A stretch of DNA of 64,000 nucleotides from Bugula neritina (lineage: Eukaryota > Bryozoa > Gymnolaemata > Cheilostomatida > Bugulidae). Position numbers and translations under genes: made by a program. The stretch covers positions 12,962,980 through 13,026,979 of the forward strand of contig OZ037771.1 in assembly GCA_964035545.1 (NCBI GenBank). Reading direction: 5' to 3'. Below the pieces are notes generated by a model that saw only the letters and a program-made list of their open reading frames with translations, was not told where the DNA came from and did not search any database. This document shows positions 25,691 through 37,800 of the stretch, one piece after another (the stretch's first letter is position 1; every line of letters starts with the position of its first letter).

Positions 25691-27715
25691 CCTGAGTTAT
25701 ATGTAATCACTAAATTACCTAGCAAGATACTCATGTGTTTAATTAAGTAAAATATTTTTTTTAATGCAAGGAAAATTGCCGTGTATTTTTTCTTCCCACA
25801 TCCGAAAATAATACTTGAAATTATGTGACATGGAAAGTGCCTGAAAAGCCAGTAATTTCAAAAACATTTGTAAAAATATGTCAATGCAATATCATTTGAC
25901 TGACTACATACTTAAGGCTCTATTATGGAGCACCTCTCTTGAAAGAAGTTATGTTCTCAAAAGCCAACTTGCTTATTGACATTCAAATTCGGACTCAAAT
26001 TGGGAGAAGAATATTTAATAAGTAGATACAGTAGCTGGCCAATAGTGATTGACTGTAATTGATCATTGATGAATTCTTTCTCTCATTTAAAGATCAATAC
26101 AGGAGAGGGCAACTAAACTTAATACGAACAATAACAGGACACATTCTTGCACCCAGGTGCTAATCAAAGACAAACATCATTATCCAAGTGATACAGTTCA
26201 ACCTGTAATGCTTACAGGTAAAAACAACAAGTGTTACAAATTAGCACCACCTTTTACTGCGCACTAGGCAGTACATTTGTCATGGCCAAAGTTGAAGATT
26301 ATTAAAAAGTGAAATTCACTGCATTGTTATAACTACAGCTGTTATTACAGTAAATAATAGAATATAATATATGTTGTGTGTTATTGTGCTGTTTTAAAGG
26401 AATAACAATATTATATTATATTGAATACATGGTTAGTAGTTACAGCTAGCTCTAGCGTTGTACATGCATTCAACAATATGAAACTTTATCTTACAAAATC
26501 TCACTCATTTGCTTTGTGTTTCGCTTTCTAGCGTTACACTTAGCCAACTAAATGTTGAATTAAGAAACATAACACTGTTTGTGCAATTTTCATCAAAATG
26601 TAGCAGTGAGTTTACCAGCTAATGATCTGGAACGTGCCACACATGATTTTCAAAAAGGTTGTAAACGAAATGAGGCAACTATGTCTAATTTCAACAGTTT
26701 TTCCGTTGGGTTTTGGGAGTCGGGTGATCGGGAGTTTTAGGAATAGCAGGAAATAAGTGTTACAACCGGGAGATTTCCGAAAATAGAACATAGCTAGTCG
26801 GGTGAGCTATCATATCTTCCAGTGTTGAATCAACTGTGAAAACTTGAGTTCTACAAGGACTCTAATTACAGTTGAGTCAAAATGGGTGAAGAAGTCATGG
26901 TCAGTTTTGCAATGCTGATCGTTATTATCTTGTGAAAATACAAGCCGATTACATTTTCTCAAAAATTCAAAAAGACGTCTATTTCCTGAGAAAGGCAGCA
27001 CTATTTTACATATAAACTACCGCTACCAAAGTTTTTCACAAGGGGGGGACAATCTAGTTGTTTGACATCACGGCAAAACTATTTCATTATTTACTCTATC
27101 AAATATATAAATATGAGTAACTGCACTAGGGTGTTTGATAAGCAATCCTGAAAAACTAAGATAATTCAAGATTATCTCCACCTGCCATGATTATTGATAA
27201 GCCTTATCAAAAGACAGAAAAACAAGAGTTTTTGCCAGATGTTAGGAAATTCTACAGTGTTGACTAACAATGGCTTAGACAAGTTGAAAATTAACCAGTG
27301 TCACCACAGCTGTTGAATCTAAGGGTTTGAAAAATGTCCTACATTACTGGTGTGGTTTTGTCATTTTTATGGCATCAGATTCTAGGAAACAAACACAGTG
27401 CAAAACACAACTGGGCCCAAGGCATTTCTAATATAAGCAGCTGCAAGGTGAAATGCAAATAGTACTTGGTATTTACAACCAGTGATAAGAAAGGTAAACA
27501 GGTTTAGGTGCGTTGACCACACTGTAGCCTACAACTAGCTGTATAGCTATTGTTTAGTACTCAACTTTATCGTAGATCATGACAATTTGACTTGCGATGT
27601 TTTCTTTAATAATAGTATTTATTAATCATTAGTTAGTCATAGTGTGCAGGGTACCCATCAACAGAGTGAGAACACAACTCTAGCATCTACACCAGCATTC
27701 TCAAAGAAGCAACAA

Positions 27716-27985
27716 AACTTTTAAGCCGACTCAGTGATTAGGCTGTGTGTTGCGGCAGCTAAGAATAACACGTGATGAAAGTCAGCTATAATTACTATTA
27801 GTGTTATAATGCTAGTGGAACCCAGGGCCAACTGGAAACTACATCGTTGCAGCTAAAATTTATTATAAATCAAAATTATTTGAACATAAAACCCTCAAGC
27901 AGTCTGTAGATGATAGTTAAGACATATATGAATAATTATTTTAATAGTTTATAAATGAATTGTGTCCCAAATTATTTCATATTAA
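27716..27985 (+). repeat. Dispersed repeat R2, copy 2
   Basis: It is the second copy of the element at 10928-11190, same orientation, with scattered substitutions. Confidence 0.7.
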
Positions 27986-28785
27986 ACATTACAATCTCTT
28001 GAACTGTAGATTTTATTATATTATGTGCCTAGTGCAAGTTAGAAAAAATCATTTTGGTATAGAACTAGAATTATACTTACGTGATACAATGACTCATTCC
28101 AATGATATGTTACACATATTGCATGGCAAAACTCACGTGTTGTATAATTTATACAATATTAGATAAACAGGTGTGATAATTTGTAAGCAATCGGCAATAT
28201 TAACACATCCTCTGGTATAATTGTAACATTACTCATTACTTTTAATACTAAATGTTACGGCTAATTTTTCAACTAATTTTTGTTCATCTGGTGGAAATGC
28301 TTTTACATAAAATATGTAAGTTATATAGGTTACAGCAGTACTACTATAAGATGGCTAGAACGTGATGCACAAGATTGGATCTATATATAAGATCAGAGAG
28401 AATGCTGTAAATCATGAGACTGCTGAAGTTGTTTGGTCTACATTCTACAAGCAGGTGTAAGGCAATGCTATTAGTTATTATAATTAATGAGAGTTAATGA
28501 ATCAGAAAATTTTCTACAAGTTGAATCTCTAAGGCATCTCTGCTTTGTTACTTCAACAATGAAATGTTAGCATAGAAAGCAGTGAATGAATTCCACTGCA
28601 GTGAATGGAGATTAGAGAGTAAGATAAAGACGCATTACTGTGATCATACATCATATATACTATTGTCCTACCAAGTACAATGGGAATTGTTGGACTTCAT
28701 AAGAAATGTGCCTTCCGGTGTCCAAAGAGAATATAAACTTGATGAAGAATTACAAAGTAGAAACCCATGAAACATAGCTGTGAAC

Positions 28786-28866
28786 ATGTAACGAGTTTGG
28801 GGGGCAGGTAACGAGTTTGGGGGGCAGGTAACGAGTTTGGGGGGCAGGTAGCGAGTTTGGGGGCAA
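28786..28866. repeat. 20-bp G-rich repeat, four units
   Basis: The unit is GTAACGAGTTTGGGGGGCAG. Four runs of five to six G are spaced by about 14 bases, which is too far apart for a stable classical quadruplex. Confidence 0.85.
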
Positions 28867-29209
28867 CATATTACTAGAGGAAAACTCATTCTGTCTCCAT
28901 CCTGTGATACCGCTGTAAATCATTTCCCCAGAATTCTAGTTCGCAAGCCATAGTTCTAACTATTACTGATTACACTATAGGGGCTACAATGAAATCTCAA
29001 CACTACAAACACCTGGCAGAGGGTTTTGGAGCTAAGACTAAAAATGGTGTATCCTGTGACAAAGGAGCAGTTGAAGATCTTCCCAAATTCATAAATGTGA
29101 CTTTACAGAAATTAAAATTTTTGTCAGTAGTCCTGAATAATGCTGTCAGCTGTTGTTATTGTTTCTATGTTTTCAGCTTAGGGAATAAAAAGTAGTATGT
29201 AATGTAGCT

Positions 29210-29335
29210 CAGAATAAACTGCTAGAAAATAGCATTGTATTAGCACATGTTATGAAACTTCTAAGAGTAGCACTGCATTAGCACATGTTATGAAACTGCT
29301 AAGAGTATCGCTGTATTAACACATATGTTATGAAA
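29210..29335. repeat. Three-copy direct repeat
   Basis: Each unit ends TTAGCACATGTTATGAAAC or a close variant, preceded by GCTAAGAGTA-like sequence, with a spacing of about 50 bp. Confidence 0.75.
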
Positions 29336-29844
29336 CGCTGACTTTTAACAAACTACAATACCAAGGGATAGGAGGTAGTGAAAAGAGAGGCAGCGTTGGG
29401 TCAGCATAGCTCTTTGTCACAGAAGTTAGCTAATCATACACACCAATAAGCCTGGGACATTGGAGTTAATCAGCCGAATGCAATTAGATTGATTAGCATT
29501 ATTTGCAGCCATGTGATTAGACTGGTTTAGCCCTCCCTATAATTAGATTACATGTGAATGAACCCCATTGAGACAGGCAACTCTAGCTACTGTGACATAA
29601 GCTTCGGAATTCCATCATTTATTGAAGTCATTTACAGGATGTGAGTGAATCAAGTTGGAATGCTGTATCCAACTTTACTAATTCACTTTTAGCTGCAGTG
29701 GGAGCAAATTTGTTTTGATAGGTTGGTATTTTATAAGCTGGTTGACAATACCTCTTCCGGAAAACACAAAAGAGTGCTGTTGAAAAGGGCTCGTTCCCAA
29801 ACTTTTAAAATCAAGCAACTACCAACCTCCTGGAGGCAGGTGCA

Positions 29845-29972
29845 GTAACGGAGAAAGTGAGAAAAGCCTGTGTTCTAGATTAGAAATGTAGCAAGGAAGT
29901 TGTGTTTTCAAAAGAAGTTCAACCCACACTCCAAACCAAGATTTTTTGAGACAATTAAAGAACCTAGGTTAT
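29845..29972 (+). repeat. Dispersed repeat R1, copy 2
   Basis: It shares GAGAAAAGCCTGTGTTCTAG and ACACTCCAAACCAA with copies at 24550 (inverted) and 31187. Confidence 0.7.
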
Positions 29973-31186
29973 TAAAGTTTTTTACCGTTGCACCTCCTCC
30001 CCTCTATCATCGGTTTTTCTCCAAGAAACAATGAACTGAGGTTAAACCTGAGACCAATGAGGAATGAGGAAGTGTAACAAGTTGTGTTTATAATGTGTAC
30101 TCGTCCTAAATAAACTATGTTTACATTCACATTGACACTGTATTTATGCTGTAGAAATACAGCCAAAGTTGAAACTTGGTGCATATTATATAGATACAGA
30201 ATGGAGCCAGAAATTACACAACCCTTTAGCCTTAGGAGAAGTAGAAAACATGGCTGGTGCCAAAATAAAGTGAGACAGTCATGCATCTTGCACTACCAGT
30301 TCCAACAATTAGGGCTCTACCTCAACCCCCCTTCAATTAATAATTGGTCTAAACATAGATTTAAACTAAGTCAAAAAGGCTTTTAGGATGTGTTGAAGTT
30401 GACTTTAGAGTTCAGACTGAGAATGTATAACTTCTACTAAATTAAGAGGATAAGTAGGCTATGCTTATTGTTTATCAACAAATGCTATGACAAAGTTGCA
30501 CTGAGCAACTGTTGAAAGTTAGTAATAAATATATATGCAGGGGATGTTATTTCATAGGTTCAGGTTTCCAGCTATTTGTCTGGAGTTTAGGTTCCAAGTC
30601 TTTACTTAGTCAGAAAACAACTTTCTAAACCTCCTGCAATTATCTGCTCAAACCCCAAACCCTCAACATTAGATAATATTTCCAATAGCAGAAGAAAAAC
30701 AGGCATTTAGCTTTTGCACTTGAGCCTGCATTTGCTTGTCAGAGTCTCAAGTCAGACTTGAAAAGACTTAAACATTCTGACTGAGCACTAAAAAAGCTGA
30801 ACAAATACTGTTGGCCATCTGCATATTTGTAAGGTGACATATGCAGTGTTCAGTACAATATTATGTAATTAAGCATATAATGGAACTTTCTACCCGTACA
30901 GCTAGTAGTGGAAACTAAATAATTTATCACTAGTCTGCTATTTACCTACACTTGAGAACAACAAACTCGCTTCACTACGTAAAACTATATCTAAAGTTAC
31001 ACAATGTATAACATTATAAAAGTTTACAAAACAAACACTAAGCAATAGCAGCGTCTGTAAGATTTGTTACAGTAGCTTGAATAGATCACTCGACTAGAAG
31101 TAATGTGTGAGCCACGCATCTGGCTTGCAGCCTTTGGCTACAAGTTTAGAAGATATTTGTGTTATTTTGTCGGGCAAATTAGGTAA

Positions 31187-31325
31187 GAGCAGTAAAGGAG
31201 AAATTGAGAAAAGCCTGTGTTCTAGATTAGAACTGTTGCAAAGGAATTTGTGTTCTCAAAAGATTTCCAATTCACACCCCAAACCAAAATTAATTAGCAA
31301 CATTAAAGAACTAATTGGTTATTAA
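31187..31325 (+). repeat. Dispersed repeat R1, copy 3
   Basis: It shares the same anchors as the other R1 copies and is 1.3 kb from copy 2 in the same orientation. Confidence 0.7.
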
Positions 31326-31890
31326 AAGTGAAACTTCCAGAATTATCTCCCCTAACTTCCAGCGCTTTATCGCCAAGTCAACTGTCTCTTATTCAAGGAG
31401 TCTTAATGACATTTTAGAAGTTTAAAATCAATAAGAAAAATCCAGAGGCAGTCTGTCCAACGCCATATCCTACATCATAATGTGATGGATGACTTATAGT
31501 ATTGATGGGAAAGTTTAGACTGGCATTAATGGGATCTATTGTTAAAACTCTTCCTACAAGTTTCCAACGAAATGTTTTGCTAATTAGTAGAAAATGCAAC
31601 TGTAGCATGAGTGGCAGACAGTTGCCCGGACAACAGCTGGTTCCAGAGTAACATTCTGCTGAAACTGTTACTCTGTTATACTGGTAAAGTAAAGGAAAGT
31701 ATGTAGTTGTGTACGTCCTGTTGTACTGTCTTGTTGGTCGTAAATTACTTTTTATGACCATATCTATCCAGGTTCCCTAATTTATTGCCTGCTTGAGTAT
31801 TTGATTACAACTTATTGTCCAAATGCATTAAATATTGTGCAGACTTAGTACAAAACAGAGTAGCAAAACGTACGGACCCATACGATACAT

Positions 31891-32116
31891 ACAAGGTACA
31901 CACACAAGGTACACATACAATGTACACACACAAGGTACACACACAAGGTACACACACAAGGTACACACACAAGGTACACACACAAGGTATACACACAATG
32001 TACACACACAAGGTACACACACAAGGTACACACACAAGGTACACACACAAGGTACACACACAAGGTACACATACAAGGTACACACACAAGGTACACATAC
32101 AAGGTATACACACAAG
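31891..32116. repeat. 12-bp CACAAGGTACAC array
   Basis: About 19 units run here, some with CATACAAGGTA or GGTATAC changes. Because the period is a multiple of three, all six frames stay open and produce false ORFs. Confidence 0.9.
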
Positions 32117-34855
32117 TGCAGAGTTGACTTGTGGCAATGAAAGAGAGGCTATAAATAACATGACACGAGATACTATAATGGCTCTTGAAAATTCAAAACC
32201 TTTTCTACTACTTCCTGTCATCTATTGCTATAATTATATCTATTTTTAGCTCATGTATAACAGAGTAATCCCTTAGAAGTACCTTTAATGGCAATTACAC
32301 CAGACAGAATCCCCTTTACTGCAGCACCATAGTCTAAGTCTACTCTTGAAATGTGACTCTAATCATTTAGACTGTTATGAAACATGTCTTCTCAAAGAAA
32401 CAGAGTTTGATTATGCAGTTACATTGATGTGGATGGTAAGAGGACCTTTCCAACGAGGTCACTTTATAGGTATTACACACTCAATTCGAAAATGATACTA
32501 GTAAAAAGCTCAGAAGTCTCAATTAGCTTATGGTGAGTGTGGGCAAGTTTGAAAGTGAGCTACTCAAAAAAGTCTATTTCAGTGTAGTTTGTTGAAAGCT
32601 TTCAATCATTTCAACTTTTGTTACTAAGTAATTAGCTTTTCATACCTATACCTTTATAATCTCACGCAGTTTAAAAATGCAGCTTCACATTAGCAAGCTG
32701 TTTGCAACCGAAGCAAATCTTAAACTCAACTCACCGCCAACTCTACTAAATAGTCTGCTATACTACATACTAGTTAGTCCACTAAAATTTTGCCAAAGGC
32801 AGAGTTGAAGACTGCAAGGAAATCTCTACTTACTTGTATCTCAAAGTTGTGATGATTATAATCCTTATCGACTCAGTAGTAACTCAGGACTGAGTGGTCA
32901 TCATTATCCTACTAACACCTTATCCGAACACACCTCTCCACTTGAGAACTACTTTAAACACCTTATCTTCGTTCGTATGGCAATCAGTGTCAGTGGAGTT
33001 GAGCCTAGTCAGTAATGTGGCTCGTATTGCTTTTTCAGAGACACATTAAAATTGTTGTCTTTGCTTACAGTTCACAAATACACAATAATCAATTGTGAAG
33101 CAGTATTGAATGAGCCACAATCTACTACGTATACGCAGTCTGCATGCATTCATTATGTAGCGCAGATTCAATTAAACCGCATACTGCTTAACCTGATAGC
33201 GCTTTGTGATTATCAGTTCACGCAGCGTGATTAATTTTACAATGTACTAATAACCATGATTTGAATGCGATGGGACGTTCACAACAAGCCTTAAACAAGA
33301 GAGATTTTATGATAATTTAACTTGTCGCCAAACATAGTTGTTTAAATGAAGATGAAACTGTTTGAGTCTCACCTGTCAAAGCTTGGTTCCGTTCTCAGAA
33401 TGAGAAAAAATGTTGCTTATTCTTTGGTGTTAATCAAAGCAAAAAGTATAATCTATAATCTATAGATTTAACAGCTGATCAGCCTACGCAATAATTCATC
33501 AGAACTCGAACTGCTAGAGTTGCGTAATTGAAATAAAATAGTAATTAATATAGCATAACAGCAATAAAATAGTCATAGACATTGTGAAGATGTAAATTCG
33601 CGTTCGAGGTGCCTACGTTTAAATAAAAAGGAACAGATAACTTCGAATTGCTTTGAAATAAACTTTCAGATATTTTGCTTCATTTTATACAATAAACATA
33701 TGTGTTTTATATTGCTAGACCTGAATCAGTAGCAAAAGTCATTTATAGCACCTTTAATTTAACTATAGTGTAAACACAACCTAGTATAGGCCATCCATGT
33801 GTTTAAGATACATCATTATAAGCAGCTGGAAAACATACATACCCACTTGTCATGAGAAAATTGGACATTTAAATCTTCCATGTGTGATATATAAAGTCTA
33901 ATATGGATCTAGTTTTACAGTAAAATTATATATACACAGACGAAAACATTCAAATCATAATATTTACAGCATGCGCATGTTTACACACAACTTTTGTGAT
34001 CTAGCTGATGGGAAGCAGCCATAAAAACTGTTATATTTCTCTGCAAATAAATTCCTCAGTAAATATTTACAAATGCTGTGGTGTGAGAATACAACTTCTT
34101 ATTGCAACAAGTTAGTCATTACAGTTTCAAAATTTAATATTTTATAAATACCAATTTAAATTTGCATTAGAATGTTAATAAAAAATTATATTTAGCTTGC
34201 TATTGTTAACTAATTATCATATTATAGTTGAGATTATGACCAGGTTATTTTTTCGCAGTAGTTGAAGCCCTGTCACAAACTTGTGCAATTATTGCATTAG
34301 TTTGCTGTGTTATTTATTGGTGAGCTATGATATAATAATTAAATAACTTTCATTCCATAATAAGTCATATATATCATTGCAGAGATTATGTTATTCTGAA
34401 CAGTATTATATCATGGGTGCAAGTAGTTTTGAAGGTACTAGTCTAATTTGGATAAGATAACTCCTAAATCTTGTAAAAAAAATTTCATCTGTATTATTGT
34501 AATTTAGTTCAGTAATTTCTTAAAAACATATATTAATATGCATTAAAATTATTTATTTATGTAAAACACATTGATTTAATTATTTTAGATTACTCAAAAA
34601 AAAACTAGATTTCATCGCAATGTCATCTACAGTAGTTTTCCACGGCCGCAATACATCCGCTCCCATAATTTTCTGGAGTTCGCCAAGCTACACAACTGTA
34701 GTCTGTATAAAGAAATTTAAATTCTGATATTTAATTTTATTAACTTCGCTTCTGGCAGACGTATTCATGCGTTTAGCAATAAGCTATTACATTACCACAA
34801 ACATATGGTTATTTAATTTTGAAGTTTTTATTCCTTATTAATAAAAACGTAATTC

Positions 34856-37800
34856 ATGGCAGGAGAAGCAGTCGGTCCATCTTTTTGTTGTCTGAAATGT
34901 GGTAATCCACTAAAGCTAGACGCAAGTCTTGTCGCCGCAACAACACCTGGAAGGGTTGATAGTAATTTGCTGCAAGAAATTACTGGTTAGTTTTAAATAA
35001 AAACTTAAAAGCTGTCACTGGTATATTTGTAATTTAGGGTATTTTTACAAATTGAAATTGAAGTTGTAAAACTAAATGTGATCATTATTAGTATGAGTAT
35101 GACTATGTACAAATTGAACGACTAGTAATAGCAGTACTATTGAACCACCACTACTACCACCACCACCATTACTACTACTACTAGTTTCTAGTAGTAGTAG
35201 TAGTAGTAGTACTTCAACTACCAAATTCAAAACTCAAAGAACAATCACTTAAAATTTGTCACAATTACAATAGCATGACACATGGAAGTCACACTCCTTT
35301 CCTGTTTTACTATTATAGCAATCACTTAATAGTGCCAGTAGTAGGGCTGCCACTACTAGTACTGCTCTATCAGATTCAATATCAGTATGATTGGATTCTT
35401 GATTATTCATTGTCACCCAATATTTTGGTTACTGCAACTATGTAATGTTAACACTCATACTGCTGAGCTACAGTTTCTATTAGTGTTTGCTAGTCTTAGC
35501 TATTAAAAGTAAATTAGATTCATAATGATGGTTACCAGTAAACTTGTAAAAAAAGTAATGAAATTGTTAAAATTTTGTCACATTTCGTAGTAACTATATT
35601 TATGCTAGTTTTATTTATATTTAAATCTATTACTCTTTCTGTGCATCTAAACTGTAGCATTACATGAAATTTCTTGTAACCTTTGTGAGTTTTGAGCTTC
35701 ACATAATGTGACTTGTAGCTCCTTTATATAACACTGGAAGCAATATACCTACATCAGCTATTCAACCAGATGAAATCACTGTTGAAAACATAGAATACAC
35801 AAATAATCATGTCAAAAAGTCTTTACTTTCCTCCACTACTAGCAGGTTAGTAGTTATTTCTGATACTCAAATTTATAGTTTTATATGTCACTGGCATAGG
35901 CTTGTTGTACTATTAGTTTGTATTTAATTAAAATCAGTTCTCTCACCCTAGTACTATTACATGATACCTTTATGATATTCTAATTATTTCACTTGGGCTG
36001 TCACAACAGCACTTCATACTAAATCCTTTTCCAAAGATTAAAAATTTATAAATAAAAAACTCGCGGAAGTTTATAGTCACTATCCCTGGGGGAACCCCTG
36101 ATGGATGGGGTTTTTAAACGTGGGCTAGGGACAATTATTCATATGTGACACAAGAGCATTTATGACTGGATGCTTTTCCTAACATCACCAATAACCTTTA
36201 TTGGGTTCGAACCCATGACTTCGTGCTTACTAAACCATGCGCCCTAACCCCTAGACCACAGCTGCTCCCTTATAAATATTATTTCTAAATTTGTAAAGAT
36301 TGTAATCAATGATTTGAAATTAGCTTTTCGGCAATTGCTTTTTTCTAAAGACTTGTTTTGGATTTTTCTGTTTATGTTTTCTACATTGGTCTCAGGTTTT
36401 GATGAACTTAAGTGATGAAACGAACTTGCACATTGTTGATATGTTTGTAGTCACACAGCTGTGGGAAGTGAAATGGATTTCCTCCTGGTTGGAGAGGTTG
36501 GTGCCGAGCAGCATCTCGCGTCAGGTGGTATCGAGCAGCTCATTCGAGTGAGAACTCGGCTGTTCGATTTCCTCTCGGAACAAGCCGAGATTGATCACCC
36601 TTTGTGTGAGGTGAAGGACTTTTCACATACGAGAAAGGATATTCAGCATATTTTGCTTAGTTTTAAAATGCTTTTGGTTAAACATTGTTGAGATCATTCG
36701 GTGAATTTGTAAATACTAAGTTACAGACCATAATGAATATAATTGTATTTTTATATTTATTCATGAGGAATTGCTTCAATCATCGCTTGTGATTGCTTTT
36801 AAAATTATGTTTCTAATAAAACATAAAACTACTAGTGCCGACTACAGAAGTTTATAAGCATGTTGGTAGAGTGAATGATATTTTGAACTGTTATATTGAA
36901 AGATTAAACTTTGAACTTTGCAGGACTGTGCTGAGACAACTCTGGACATGTTGGGTGAAGAACTGAAGGCTGCCGAGGATGAGTGCACCAGCTATAAGCA
37001 GTATCTGGACGAACTGGAGGTCAGCAGCACCCCTTCTGATTCCGAGGAGGACTATGAACTCACTCTAAAGCAGGTAGGAACTCACTCTATACTCTACTAG
37101 GTAGGAACTCACTCTACACCAGGTAGGAACTCACTCTACACCAGGTAGGAACTCACTCTACACCAGGTAGGAACTCACTCTACACCAGGTAGGAACTCAC
37201 TCTATACCAGGTAGGAACTCACTCTATACCAGGTAGACAGCCCGTGCATTTATGTTTTGCTATCCGTCTTTATTTCCTGTGATAAATATTCATGGGAATC
37301 AAAAAGATTTGTTCTGGCTAATATATATGTGTGCAGGCCTATCATGATGAGGAGACATATTCAATCATGTGGAGAGAATTCTTTGTGTAAAGTAAGAGAA
37401 ATAATAATACCAGCATCTGATTGGTGGCAGCACTTTTTTCCCTAAGTACAATGATGTTTTATATGAATATGTTGACAAACGGTATAATTCTGATTTGGAA
37501 TCCCTCTTAGTACTTGAAATCTAAAAAATTAAGTTTAGGCTACATAACAGGCCCCACGTGTATATTGTATGCACAATGGGTGGTATGCATGTGTGGTGAG
37601 ACGAGAACTTAACTGTATGAATGCTGTAGTTACTCTTAGTCTCAGTGATTCATGGTTTCAGTAACGCAGTACCACTCACACTCAATTGACTAATTATTCT
37701 AATAGTTGAAGGAAGAGGAACAACTCCTCCTGAGGAAAATCTCAGATATAGATGGTGAATGCAAGAACCTCGACTCCGAGCTGCTCATTGAAGACGGTAA

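Larger units (their letters stand above)
23631..34855. other. Long stretch upstream of the minus-strand gene and of beclin-1
   Basis: I find no exon I can defend. It contains SINE and R1/R2 repeat copies and several small tandem arrays (25430-25690, 28786-28866, 29210-29335, 31891-32116). A possible minus-strand donor (GACAG|GTGAGA) at about 33374 could end a non-coding first exon of the minus-strand gene, but nothing confirms it. Beclin-1 5' UTR and promoter must lie near the right edge. Confidence 0.45.

Noticed and set aside
31414-31761. 115-codon minus-strand ORF with a Cys cluster
   Set aside because: No splice partners, no recognisable domain, and base use like the surrounding non-coding DNA; I cannot support it.
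31805-32249. Cys/Val-rich or His/Thr-rich ORFs on both strands
   Set aside because: A 12-bp array keeps all frames open; no other support.
36200-36270. A functional tRNA gene
   Set aside because: Box A and B are present but the sequence cannot form a full cloverleaf and continues into a SINE body.
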